From: Lomentospora prolificans
Lineage: Eukaryota > Ascomycota > Sordariomycetes > Microascales > Microascaceae
Direction: 5' to 3'
DNA: 64,000 nucleotides
Assembly: GCA_029532625.1 (NCBI GenBank)
Contig: JARFXM010000011.1
Location: forward strand, 3,485,501-3,549,500
The position numbers and the translations under genes are program-made. Positions 9,822 to 21,514 of the stretch are shown here, piece after piece. Every line of letters starts with the position of its first letter. The stretch's first letter is position 1. The notes beneath the pieces are model-generated. The model was given only the letters and a program-made list of their open reading frames with translations, searched no databases and had not been told where the DNA came from.

Positions 9822-12800
9822 GGCGCATCATCAAGCAACGGCTGGTCAAGCGGAGGAACGAGGGACGGCGGCGGACGGGTAGCGAACGGCGGCGAAGGAA
9901 CGAACGGTCGTCCGGAGAGAGATGGTTGCGAGGCGGGATCGGTTCGCGCCAGGGATCTGGAGGAGACAGACGAGAAAAGATGAAGGTAGATGGGCGCCCC
10001 TTCCCAACCACCAGAAGAGAAAACAATGAGGGAAAAGGAAGGAAGTATTGAGAGCCGTGGTGTAGGTGTGGGCGGGAAAATTATCGAAGAGAAAAACCCA
10101 CGGCTATGGTGGGGGCGGGGGGGAGTGCGCAGAGGTTAAAGAGCCAATGCGCCAGAAATAGGCGCGCTCTATTATCAGATTATCCCGGGCGGATGACGTG
10201 AATTCTCGGTTGACGGGGCCGAAAAAAAAGTGAAGATTTTAGGGAACTGCGGTATGGTCAAGTACCGGTGTGTGCGGGAATGGGTGGGCAGATGAGATTG
10301 ACCGAGAACCGCTCGAAGGTGTTTGTCTTGTATCAGAAGACAACGACCACGTCCGGGACCAGGGTAGCTCTCGTCAGGTACTACAGGGCGCGATGGGCCT
10401 TGGATCAATGATGTACGTCCGACAGAGCAGAGCAACAGAACGACGGGTGACAGGTGACGACGCACTATAATCAGAGCAACGAAGGAGGGCTACAATTCGG
10501 ATTTTAAGGTTGGAGCTGCTTTGCGGTGCTCTCCTCAAGACCGTTTTGGCTTTTTGGAAGAATTTCCGTGGGAAATGGTGTAAATGCTCCGGGGCAGGAT
10601 TGTCAGTGGTCTTGCTGTTCCCCTCTTTTCTTCCAGCCTTAGTTTTTCTTGTTCCCCCCCAGCGTCGAGGTGGCCTTTTTGAGCGAGTCTCTTATTTACC
10701 CCCTCGCGCCTTGGTTCTTTTTTATGTAGATATTTTATGCCGAGCAGCTGGAGGTCAACGTGGGAGCGCAGACGGTACTACTCCACCTAGATTTCGTTCG
10801 ACCGAGACCGAGGCAGGGTACTTCGTCTTCGTACCAGACGTCAGATCAAATTTTCAAGGTCAATGTCGATGACGGGTGGGGTGGGCCTAGACCCAGCTCT
10901 TAGGGCAGGAGCCTTTGAACTAATTACACGTAGAGAGGAACTACGGAGCGGAATATTGCGTCGTGCACCGGCCAGGTCACCGGTGACCGGAGGGGCGTTT
11001 TGACGATGCTGGTAGCCGTCACAGATTGACGGCAAAGAGAGCGGGCGGGGGTCCAAGAAAGTGCCAACGCCCATGCCTGTGTCAGTACCCTGCGCCTGTA
11101 CCAGTGCGGGAGAGCAAGACCACAGAGAGGGTCCCTGCAAGCTAATACAAATAAACACAGACCCAGACAAACCCCAACCGGCGATGCGCGAGATTTTGAT
11201 CCGAGTCTTGTCGGCGTCAAGGAAGTTGATGGAACCTTGACTAGCACCAAAGAGCCGAGCGCAGTAGCATGTGGATGAAGCAGGTAGCAGACGGTAGTGA
11301 CAATGGGATGGACATCTAATGTAAATGTAACAAGAGCTACAGTAAGACGACACACAAGTCGTATGTTCAGGCCAAAGGCAGTACGGCTGGAGATCCCTGG
11401 ATAAAATAGAAATAGCGACGGGAGGACGGGTGGAACTGACGAGTTCCCGGCGGCAGGACGCAAGGACGAACAAGGCAGAGGGTGTATGGGGAGAGGCGGA
11501 TTGGGTTCGGGTGGCTAGGAAGTTACTTCGTAGGTAGTGGTGTGTGCGTGCGAGTGGGCGTTCCTCTGGGCGCGTGTGCGTGGGAGGTAAAAGGAAAGAG
11601 GGATGCGCATCGCATGGGAGAATGTGGGGTAAGGGTCGAATGAGGCTTCAAGGAAACCGCTACCTTGCTCCAACAGCCTGTGGAGAACTAAATAGGAGTC
11701 GAGAGCTTGTCAACAAAGCCAAAGCCCAAAGAGGACGACAAAAAAATTTGACAATAATAAAGAATATGAGTGGAAATGGTGGCTACCGAGGAACCTGGAC
11801 ATGGGATATCCAGCATGAACCTACTAGTAGGTGCATTGCTCGTACATGTACACACCGCGATGCTTCGACTCTCTCGGTTTCTCTTAGCCGCCGATTGCGT
11901 CGCGATAATTGGAAAGCGAGGGGCAGAAGGGGCGGGGGCGGGGTGGGACGTGGCCAGAACATGGGGACACCGACGGAACAGGGGACAGCTGCTATGCCGA
12001 GAATAGGAGCTTGGGCAGCTGGCTTTAAAGACCAATAACAACGAGGCTGATTGCACAGCGTTCAACCGGTCCAAGTAGCGGGGTGGTGGGTACAGAGGGC
12101 ATGGGTGCTGTACTTGATCAATCAACCCCTTCGAAGTATCCCGCCCACTGAAATGCAGGGCATGGGACCACTGGGCCAACCGCTCACCCAGGCAGTAATA
12201 CCTGCGACGAGGAATGCTCAATCATTGCTCCCGGAGTACATGTGCGTTGTTCCTGGGCTCATCCACAGCACTTAACCGCTGAACCCTCCCGCTTGTCGGG
12301 GGGGTTGTATCATTTTGCAGCTGGTGCTTAATGAGTGTTTGAAAGGGTGTAACAGGTCCTATCAGCCACCTCTGCTAGCATAATCACTGTCGTACACAAC
12401 TGCTGCAATGCCCGCAACTTTCGGGAGTCGGAACCGAACAACTGTCAGAGGGGTTTGCGGAGCCTACATTGTACGAGTAATCTATGCTGGCTGCCGCTTG
12501 GTTTTAGCGACTGAAAATTTCCTCAAAGCACATGGTCACCCTTGACCTACATAAGTACCTCTGTACCCTAAGGAAGCCCATTGTTTCATTGGGCTTTCTC
12601 GCGCTAACACCTCACACACACCGTACGGACTACGCTGGCTCGTCCACATGATGACATCGGGGTTCCGCCTTCTACCTTTGGTGCTCGATTTCCCTCACCG
12701 AGCAGTAAGGTGCGGCTTCAACAGTCCATCACCAGCCACCTTGCTGGCGCTGGTACTTTTGCAAGCTCAGAGCACGCTGTCGGTGTTTGCACACGGCTTG

Positions 12801-14605
12801 AGTTCTCGTATATACTACTAAGTCGCACGCGGATGCTCCGCGCTGCACCGATTAGGTCCGCTCGAAGCTTAGTGAGATCAGAGTTCCTCACTTTCAAAGG
12901 TACGGTAGATTGATGTCGTGCGTTACTCTCATCCCGCCAAGCCTTCGAGCGTTCTGCCACCTAATATCCGAGGAGCGTTGGGGTTCTTCGGTAAACCAAC
13001 GAGACCATGTCGGAGCTGGTCTCCCTGGTACATGCCGCCCGGGAGCAAACCGCCACCACGCAAGAGGAAGTAGGAGCGAAACTCGCTAGTGATGTTCTAG
13101 GTGGGAAAGGAGAGTGCTAACCGTTGTGACGACATCGGCGTAATTTCACCTCCTAGAGCGTTACAGTCTGGTCGAAGACGCGCTAGACTCTGCTCTTGGC
13201 TGGCCCTCCTGCTTGTGTCTGGCAACAAGCCAAGAGGGGCGTCTGCAATCCGGCCAGTAAGAGCCTACTGGTAGGTAAACAAGAGAATCTCTTCCGGGCT
13301 AGGCCTATACCCGGTGCCCAATACCGTCAAGGCGTTATAAATATTTTTCCCCACGATGGTATGCGGCACATCAAGCTCGCGATCTGGCGCGCTAGTATCG
13401 TTATTCAGTGATCTTCGGGTCATGTCAAGCCTCCGCTCCGCACCATCCCCCCTACCCACAACAGCTATTTCGGTCGTGTCTCCAAAGATGATGGTTTGGA
13501 ATTTGGGCCAGCTGCGGTTTGTCTTGCACCGCCTTTGGTGATCCGTGACTATGTCCCTGAATGGCCTCTGTTTGTTAACAAACAGGCAATGAGGGAGCAC
13601 CACGCCCGAGCACGCTTGGAAAAAGCTACCCTTTTAAACGAACAAGCTTCGAGGCTTTTTACTGCCGGTGGCCAGAGTAGTCTCCTATTTTCGGGATTAG
13701 GCTAGTCAATAATCCCGAGTCGCACCCATACAAGCCCAGAAGAGACTCAGAGGCATCCATAGATCAAGGACAACACGGCCTTGCCCCAGCCCCGGAAAAG
13801 CGGCCAGATCGCCGGTCTTCCAGCTCGCCCAGGGATTGACATGAAATATAACAATCAATTTTTTTTTTTCACCATGATAGCCTCGAGACAACAGGAAGAA
13901 AGTACTAATAGTCAGCAATAAAGAAGTTGGGCCGGAGAGATCACTTGCTCCCCAAAACGAACCTCGCCGGGACTTGCCGCCAATCTCACCGCAAAGTGTC
14001 CTCCGGTCAAGAGGCGGGACCACGCTAATCCGGGCCAGGGCTCGGTTCAGGGTTTCGGGGGCCACGAAAAGCACCAAAGAACAACCCTTCGCAGCAAAGC
14101 GAGAAAGTGTGTTCGGGACTTGGCCCACTTTAACGTCATATGGGATCTGGGGATGGCATGGCGTGGGGAGAGTGGAGCGGATCACGTCTCCTTCTGTTTC
14201 TCTTTCCATGGCACTCTTCCGAGCCATTCCGTAGCTCGGTTGGAAGCACTGGCAGCATGCCTCCATCCCCCGGCCGAACAATAGAACGAGGCATATAAAG
14301 CGAAACCGAAGACATCCATCTTGTTCCCCAAACCGTCAACTAAGACCAATTGATGCGACGAAGAGTGGAGTCCAATTGATACCACTCCTCGAGAGACGAG
14401 ATCCTTGGACAAATTCGTCAAGGGAACACGACCCCGCGCGTTTGAGGGAATTGCCTTGGAGAAACCACATCCGGCCAGACTGTTCTGTGCATAGGCTGCT
14501 GGCGCTCTTACCCCTGGTCCTTGGCCGCCGCTGAGATTTGCTCCTCCTTCGTACTTTGTCAAGGCGTTCGCCTAGCTTTCGCTCCGTCACACGGCAGGAG
14601 TCATG

Positions 14606-14608
<3 letters not shown>

Positions 14609-14638
<30 letters not shown>
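14609..14638. repeat. poly-T tract, 30 bp
   Basis: An uninterrupted run of 30 T residues. It could be a relic of a poly-A tail from a retroposed transcript inserted on the minus strand, or simple slippage expansion. I see no target-site duplication or coding sequence around it that decides. Confidence 0.9.
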
Positions 14639-14639
<1 letters not shown>

Positions 14640-16441
14640 GCTTTGTACTCCTTGTTTCTTCTCGACCCTTCCCTTAGCCCTCATCCTCGGCAGACAGGGA
14701 CATCTGCAAGACCTCTGTTTTGTGCGTTTTCAACCCTTGGATGCGGGGGGAGGACCCCCACGGAGACGGAGCGACGCACGCTAGACGAAAAATCGGTGTA
14801 CAAGAGTGGTGGGCAAGTATACCCTTGGAGACGTGCCCACTTCCACTGTAAATAGAGTACATTAGTATGTCGTGTCTGGCTTCACGAGAGACTGTGCGAA
14901 ATCGCTAGAGGGTGGCATCCACAGTTTCCAACATTGACCTATAGTACATTCAGGACACCTGCCCTTTGTTTATCCTCGTTGTCCCTTCTCGCGCCGCATA
15001 TGCAAGCAAGACTTGCACATCTTAACCACTAGTGCGCGGGTTTTACCTCGTCAACGCCGCCTAAAAATGTGTGGGCGACTCCATGGCAATATGATACACC
15101 GGAAGTACACGACTTCAGGCACCATCCTTGGAACCTTGGCAAGGCGATTTTTAAACAGCCGACACAGCATGGAATGGACCTCTAGAGGTTATTCGCTCTC
15201 CTGATTCAGCTTGCTGTAAATCACTAGCGAGACACGCTATAGGCAGAGATGACCACGAGTTCCTCACCTTAACGATCCGCCCGTCTATGCTTCAAGGGAT
15301 ACTTTCTTTCGTGCTCCGGGAATTTGTTGTTTTGTGCGCCTTCGGGACTTGCTCTTCTTGCCGAATTGACAGAGAGGCGGTGTTCCTTATCCCCATGTTG
15401 TCCCGAAAGAGGGGCGCGCTAAGATATTCTAGACCGACAAGCAATCTCTCGAAAAGGAGATAGGAGTCTGGAACGAAGAAAAGCCGTGTCCACGGCCCTT
15501 CTTCCGGATTTTGTTCCCTTTACTCCGTGATTCCCATTTACCATCGGGAGAGCTTCTCAATCAGGATATGCCATGGTATACGAACGAAGTAGGCTGGTTG
15601 TACATACCTACCCCGTTACATGTTCCTCCCTTCCACCAATTTGACCCTGAAGAAAGGTCGCTCTCAGCGCCTCGTAACCTTGGAGAGCCCCGTTTCGGCC
15701 GACGGCTGGCCTTGAAGCACGAGCCAAGTAACCTTCAGCCCGGATCTTCCCAGAGCGGTTTGTCACTCGTAGATCCATCCTCGTTAGGGGATGCGCAGCA
15801 AGCTCAGAGGAGCTGGTTTCATCAACAACCCAGGGTAGACGTGAGTTAGACGCCAATCTTCAGATGCCCACAGCTCAGGGCGCATTCACCTCCTAACCGA
15901 CTTGAGGAGATTGTTCTACTTCCAAGCCAGGCTCAACGTTAGCAACCACTAGATACAGCTGCTCTTGCAGGTTTCGAACTAGCAGGACATAGATCTATTG
16001 CAGGACTCTGTGCCAGAGAGGCTGGATTCAGGGTTCTTTGCACCATCACGCCGCCCCACGGGCGAACCTCACCAAGTTGCAGGAGAATACCTGTCTGTTT
16101 CCATCCATTGTGGTCTTCTTGCATTGGTGTTGCCTGGTCAATGTTATCCCATGTCCCTCTAGGCCTATAGGGGGCTGAGCCTGCTCCCCGAGCCTGTTTC
16201 CTCTTTCTTTTGAAGGGGGGGCGGAAGTGCCAACGCCTCCTCCACTGCATTGAGGTATCCTGCGGCAAGTGCACAGTACCCTCAAGCCTCCCTCTTCTTC
16301 ATGTGGCGCTTCTCTAGCCAGCCCTGTACGATATTGACATGCTGGCCCAGAGACGTGGGGTGCTGGCCACTTGGCTCCCTGTTGGCCAAACATGCACACC
16401 GAGGCCACAGTTCAAGTTGTTTTTTCTTTTCGTTTCTTTTC

Positions 16442-16459
16442 TTTTTTTTTTTTTTTTTT
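16442..16459. repeat. poly-T tract, 18 bp
   Basis: A run of 18 T residues preceded by a T-rich, CT-interrupted stretch. Simple-sequence repeat in the gene-free region. Confidence 0.9.
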
Positions 16460-18018
16460 GGCGCGAGACAAGAGGATGGTGGTGAACGGGCAATCAAGGA
16501 CATACGGTTGTTGAACGGAGTATATCCGTCCCGTTGGGTATCTCTGCCACCTATACCCAGCGAGGATACGGATGTCAGCGTGGCCCATCTTGGTCCTTCG
16601 GTATGTCCTTGAGAAACGAAACGACGCACCGAAGGAGGAGATGTCCTCCCGTCTCCCTTTTCACCAACGCCCTGGAAACGCACTGAGGAGAACGTGTCCG
16701 AGACTTAGAGATCACTATTGGTAGGCAAGGCAGTTTCCGTCCTATTCACGGCCTTGGTCACTCTCCTGTAGGTGGTGCTTGCCCTCCATCACACCAATCG
16801 ATGTATGCTGTGTCGCCCCAACACTTCCCCCCCCTTTTTTTTCGACAGAGGCGTTAAATCAGTCTATATGTAATCTGAGTGGTCAGGCTATGAAACGGAG
16901 ACCCAATGGGCGTAGGTCGTTGTAATGCCTGGCAGCATGGGAGGGTTTCTATTAGCTCGCATGTATCACCGGATATCTCTCTCCGCCTGCTACGCCCCCC
17001 GCAGACTCTTTTTTGATTCTGCAAGGGTTTCCGAGATCGCGATAGCAAAAGGGCCACTGTAGTCTCAAAATAAACAATGCCCTTGTCTTCAGCAGGAAGA
17101 CTCGCTAGGCTACCTTCCCACCCCAACAGGTTTCACTTGGGCGAGGTGCGTTTGAGAACGTGGCTACCTGCCACCCGCAGCGATACTTGATACCGGGTAT
17201 CCTCTCCTACGGCGCCCACCGGTCGTGACCGAGCTGCCCAACTGTCAACGGAAGTGATGATTGGAAGATGTCCTCGCCTGCGGTGAGATATGTGTGCTGG
17301 AGGGAACCTGGACCCCCTTCTGACAATCCTAGACGGCACCTCTCGATGCCTGATGGCCACCATCAAAGCCTTTGTCTCCACTCCCCTTCTCATCTCATCT
17401 TCTCCAGCATGGAATATGACATCTTCTCGATGCTGTGTGACATATAGCCTAGCCGCGGGCTGGGCTGCAGGAGAAAGGTCATACAAGGACAAAACCCCGG
17501 GTGGGCTGAGAGAAGAGCCTCTTCCTCGCCACCCGGAGCTCACATTTTGGAGCCCCGTACTCTCTTCGGATAGCGGGTGGATGGGCTGGAGACGCACGTG
17601 TTTTTACCAAGTAGGACGGTGACAGGAGGTGTTGCGCAAGGTGGAAGACGGGAGATCAATCCCGGCACACTAGGAGCCTTTCCTGGAAACAATGATGCGC
17701 CGGGGTGTTTAGGTGGCTTCTAGTTGTTGGACGGCATGATGTAGGATACATGGTTGGTTAACGCTTGATCACAAAGGTTGATAAAAGCAAGCTTGTACAG
17801 CTTATTCGCAGTTCCTACACGATATTATAGGTTTGTCTCCCTGTGGTTAGCACAGAAGTGACGGGGATTTGGAGAAAAAGCAATCACCAACCCGCATATA
17901 CCTCGACTTCATGACCTAAGGAGTTTAAACTGAGGATGGTGAAAGGTACAGATAGAGGGAAAATCCTGGCGGATCGCCCAAGCGAGTAAATCCGGAAAAC
18001 AACAAAAACGAAAGAAAA

Positions 18019-18037
18019 CGCCGCCGCCGCCGCCGCC
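18019..18037. repeat. (CGC)n microsatellite
   Basis: About six perfect CGC trinucleotide units lie about 20 bp beyond the stop codon of the GT90 gene, so they probably fall in its 3' UTR. Confidence 0.9.
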
Positions 18038-18056
18038 CTGGAGATCCCGCCAATAC

Positions 18057-21000
18057 CTAATTGCTTTTATACACGAATGCTAACTCGTCCCGCCTATCAT
18101 CAATTACGCGTGCCCATTCGAGGAGCAGCCTGTATAGGTACACCTCCATGTCCTCTCTCCGTAACGCCTTCTTGGCCCACGCCTTACCCTGCGAGGCAAT
18201 CCAGCTTGCGTCATCCATCGCCCCGCGTAGCGTGACCTTCCTGCCGTCTAGCGTAACAGCAGCCACATCCGGGTCCTGGTGCTTCCCATCCCGGTTACCG
18301 TCGTGGTCCGCTCCGTGCTGGCGCTGTAGGCCCGTGAAGTACGATAGGGTGCTGTGGAAATCGGTGAGCCTTAGGTTAACGGGTACGAAGTGCACCCAGG
18401 GCATCACGCGCTCCGAGTACCAGTGCGTGAAAATGGTAGAGATGAAGGGCACAGCGCTGGATTTCATAGCAGCAAACGCCGTGGGCACGGAGGATGGGCC
18501 TGAGTCGGTGTCGAGGACCAGGACGTATCGGTGGTCGAGGAGACCAGGCTGAGGTTTTTTAGCGCCTAGCTCGAGACGCGCAGCGGTGCAAGCCTTCGCG
18601 AGACAGGTGTGCGGGCTGGAGTCGGTGGAGAACGCGATATCCATTGGCAGGAGGGCGTTGAGGTCCTGCGTAGGGACCCTTGCGTAAGCAAACCTCTCGC
18701 TATTATGAGGCGTCGGGAGAACTACCAGGGTCTCATCCTGCGAGGTTGCATTGTTGACGAGGTGCGCCAGTCGGTGTTTGTGGTTACCGCGCAAGCCTTG
18801 CTGCCCGACCGTTGGGTCCCCATATCCACCCCTCCAATAGAGGTTGGTTTCCTTGCCATTGAAGTTGCCAATGGACTCGTCCTCGGAGTCGTGGTTCGCC
18901 GGAAGGGGGATGAGGATGTCGCTGAAACCGCCCGTCTTGGAGCGGCTGAAGACGGGCATAAGCTGCACGTAAGGCTCATGGTTTGCGGGTGGCATCATGT
19001 GGAAGCCGTGAAGAAAGCGGACGTCTGGTTGGTTGCATGTGTCCAACGCACCCTCCCAGTCCGTAATAAACTGCCATTTGGAGTAAGATGAAATATATTT
19101 TGTGGTAAAGTCGCGAATGTTCCAGGGCTCCCGGGATCTCACCGAGGAGCCCAAGGGGCAACCTAGCGATTCCATATGCTGACGCTCAGAGATTGATGTA
19201 GATGCCCAAATGTCAGAAGTCCTCCCGTGGGTAGAGAGCACCCTAGGTTGGTCATAGAGATTTACTGGTATGTCCATATCGGGAAGATGCTTAGAGAAGA
19301 CAGAGATCATGGATACAAGCTCGTCAATTGGTTTCGACGCGTGATCGCCTCGGGTAGATGTCGTAAATGCTTTGCCTCCGCGTATCCGCACCATGGCAAT
19401 CCCGGGTTGCTCGTTGAGCTGTTCGATCCGCTCTCTTAGCGTTTTGGGCGAGACGTTCCAGAATGGAAGGATATCATTTCCAATCTGTGCAAAGTCATCA
19501 ATAATCACCGACCTCTTCTCCTTGGCGAAATAGTACCAGCCGTCGAACCCCGGTGGTGGCAACCGGCCGCCGTTACGATCCTGATATTCTAAGGCCGCCA
19601 CGTGTAAACTGCCGCTTATAGATGCCCTGGTCACCCAGCCGTCAGACTGGATCCGCGCCTCGTAGATGAGTTTGTTAAGTGGGTGCATGTGGAGCTCGTG
19701 CTTTCCTGCTCTTATGAGAGAAATTGGGAGCGCCGTGAAGATTATGACGGCAAGAGAACAGAATAGAGAGAGCTTGACCATAGTCTTGAGCATGGCCATA
19801 TGATGTCGGCTAAGGAGGAGTGAGTAGCCGAAGAATAGGAAGTAGAGCGGCTTGAGCGTGCCGAAGGCCGTGCCGTGAAGCCATATTTGCATCCTGTCGA
19901 CGTTTTCGAGTGATGCTACTTGCCCGAGAGCCATAAGAATGGTGGCGGCCGGCACTATCGGCGTTGACTCGCACATCAACACAGTGGATGTGATGAGGAC
20001 GACTGAGAGGAGAATTCCGTCCTGCAAGATATCGGAGACGTACATGGACCAGAAGCTCTGTTTTGCGTAGACAACGCCGAAGACAAAAATGCCCACGGCG
20101 AGATAGGAGGTGGTCTGAAGAATGGAGGATAGTGCTTGTAAGCGGCCTTGTGTTGACTTCGTGTGCGATATGATGCGCCAGAGGAGAATTAAGATGGCAG
20201 CGTCCAAACACATACCGAGACCTTGCAAGAGGAAAGTCTCTGTACGGCTATCAACGGTGCTCGCGCAGAAAAAGCTAGTTCTTGTGATTTGGGACACAGC
20301 GTCGCGAACGCCAAGTGAAAGAAGAATCACGCTGATAACAAGCGTGATTCTCGATGCGGTAATCCAGTTTACAACGTCTAGAAAGAAGTCTCCCCAGGGA
20401 TCAGACTCATCCTTAGCTCCAGGTTTCGGCTGAATAGCAAAGTAGAGCTCATATATGAGCAACGGAACACATAGAAACGACTACACCATTAGGTCTGATC
20501 AGCAGCACAAAGATGGTTTTTGAAGAGCTCTTACCTCGACTCCCGGGATGGAGCATTGGGTCTTTCGACTCTCGGCGAGGAAGACCTCAAGCCGAACGAA
20601 GAGCAGGAATGAAACGATGGTTTGGGACCTGGGTCGTGGCCTCTTCGGCAAAGGGACATGCTTTTGCGCCTCGCCGTGTAAGGGTTCTAGTCCTTCCCCC
20701 ATTAGTCAATGTTTCAGATGGTCAGAGTGAGAAGACGAACCAGACTTGGAGTTTATATCGGAGAATTTCCGTGCAACTAAAGATGCTGTCCAGGCCGATA
20801 GCGCTGCGACTCCCAGGGCGCACGCCGCAGTTCCTCTTGGCTCATCTATGACAGGAAGTAAGCATGCTGGCTAGTATATCTTCCATGAATGCAAAGCTGA
20901 TGAGTGACGTACCGAGAACAGAATACCTCTCGAGGGTATTAGAAAGTCTGGCGTAGATTGTAGCGCAGCTAGGGAACTATCATGTTAGTGTATCAAATTC

Positions 21001-21110
21001 CATTCTTCGTATGAGCTGGAATGAATTTACATGAGCGCAACGACGAGACCAGCATAGACCGTTGACTTATTTAGAAGCCAACTCTTGCACAGCGCCGGCT
21101 GAGCGGCCAT
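18057..21110 (-). CDS. GT90 (CAP10-like) membrane glycosyltransferase
   Basis: Five exons: 21031-21110, 20913-20968, 20741-20845, 20535-20686 and 18057-20480. All phases agree and give 938 residues. Introns are 54-67 bp. Their donors (GTAAAT, GTACGT, GTTCGT, GTAAGA) and acceptors (all TAG) are normal. The 54-bp third intron removes an in-frame TGA. Seen: a short N-terminal hydrophobic segment (STVYAGLVVALICATIYARL), then about ten hydrophobic stretches up to roughly residue 390, then the lumenal catalytic region typical of GT90/CAP10: LPFWNVSPKTLRERI, LYWRGGYGD (about residue 680), YVLVLDTDSG and WYSERVMPWVHFVPV (about 820), ending FVYKSN. In the basidiomycete Cryptococcus, CAP10/CAP1 relatives act in capsule synthesis. 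In ascomycetes these long, multi-membrane members presumably add xylose or related sugars to glycans in the secretory pathway, but the substrate is unknown. The start at 21110 is picked because it opens the first exon of a fully phased model. Confidence 0.9.
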
Positions 21111-21502
21111 GATCGGAACCCAGCGCTTCTGCAATGGAAATTGAGGAAAATCGTCACAACATGAGATGCATTTCACAAATCACATCTTCCACATTGCGTA
21201 ACCGGGTCATGGAACACTCTGAACATCCGGAAAGTCTGCAACATTTGAGTTTGTCGATCGCCTCACTCGAACCTGCATCTTTCTCGCAAGATTAAGGGAA
21301 GGTGCCCTGGATGCCGGCTTACATAATCCCGGAGCTACCCCTGAACGCGCGTTTCTGAGCACGTTGCTGCTCGGCCGCGTAACGACGACAAGGGGTTGAC
21401 ATCTCACACCATCTCCAACTACAGTTAGCCTCCGATCCATCTTCCTTCTCCATTACCCAAGGACCCATCAGGGTGACGAAGCCCTTCTGCTGCGGTCAGC
21501 CC

Positions 21503-21514
21503 ATGGCATCGTGA
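21503..21514 (+). promoter_or_regulatory. three-codon uORF overlapping the PFA4 start
   Basis: ATG GCA TCG TGA: the stop codon shares its last A with the PFA4 start codon (TGATG at 21512-21516). This arrangement is expected to make PFA4 translation depend on leaky scanning or termination-reinitiation, provided the transcript starts upstream of 21503. The overlap is seen directly. Its effect is inferred. Confidence 0.6.

Larger units (their letters stand above)
9822..18056. other. 8.2-kb region without recognisable genes
   Basis: Neither strand gives a frame with a family signature, consistent splicing or coding-like composition. The longest open frames (about 160-210 codons near 10.8-12.2 and 13.7-14.3 kb) look like chance frames, with overlapping alternatives on several frames. 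Parts near 9.8-10.2 kb are probably the long 5' UTR and promoter of the minus-strand Cys-motif gene. The stretch also holds two poly-T tracts, annotated separately. Long non-coding RNAs cannot be excluded from sequence alone. Confidence 0.45.

Noticed and set aside
10841..11473. 210-codon minus-strand frame
   Set aside because: No motif, overlapped by another open frame of similar length on the same strand, and a composition rich in Ser/Arg/Cys typical of chance frames.
11688..12221. 177-codon minus-strand frame and 164-codon plus-strand frame over the same bases
   Set aside because: Mutually antisense, no family signature and no splice continuation.
12900..12975. tRNA-like stretch (reverse strand reads ATGGCAGAACGCTCGAAGGC, similar to a tRNA A-box region)
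   Set aside because: No matching T-arm (GGTTCRANNCC) at the right distance and no acceptor-stem pairing.
13706..14281. 191-codon minus-strand frame
   Set aside because: No recognisable domain, and competing frames on both strands are just as open.
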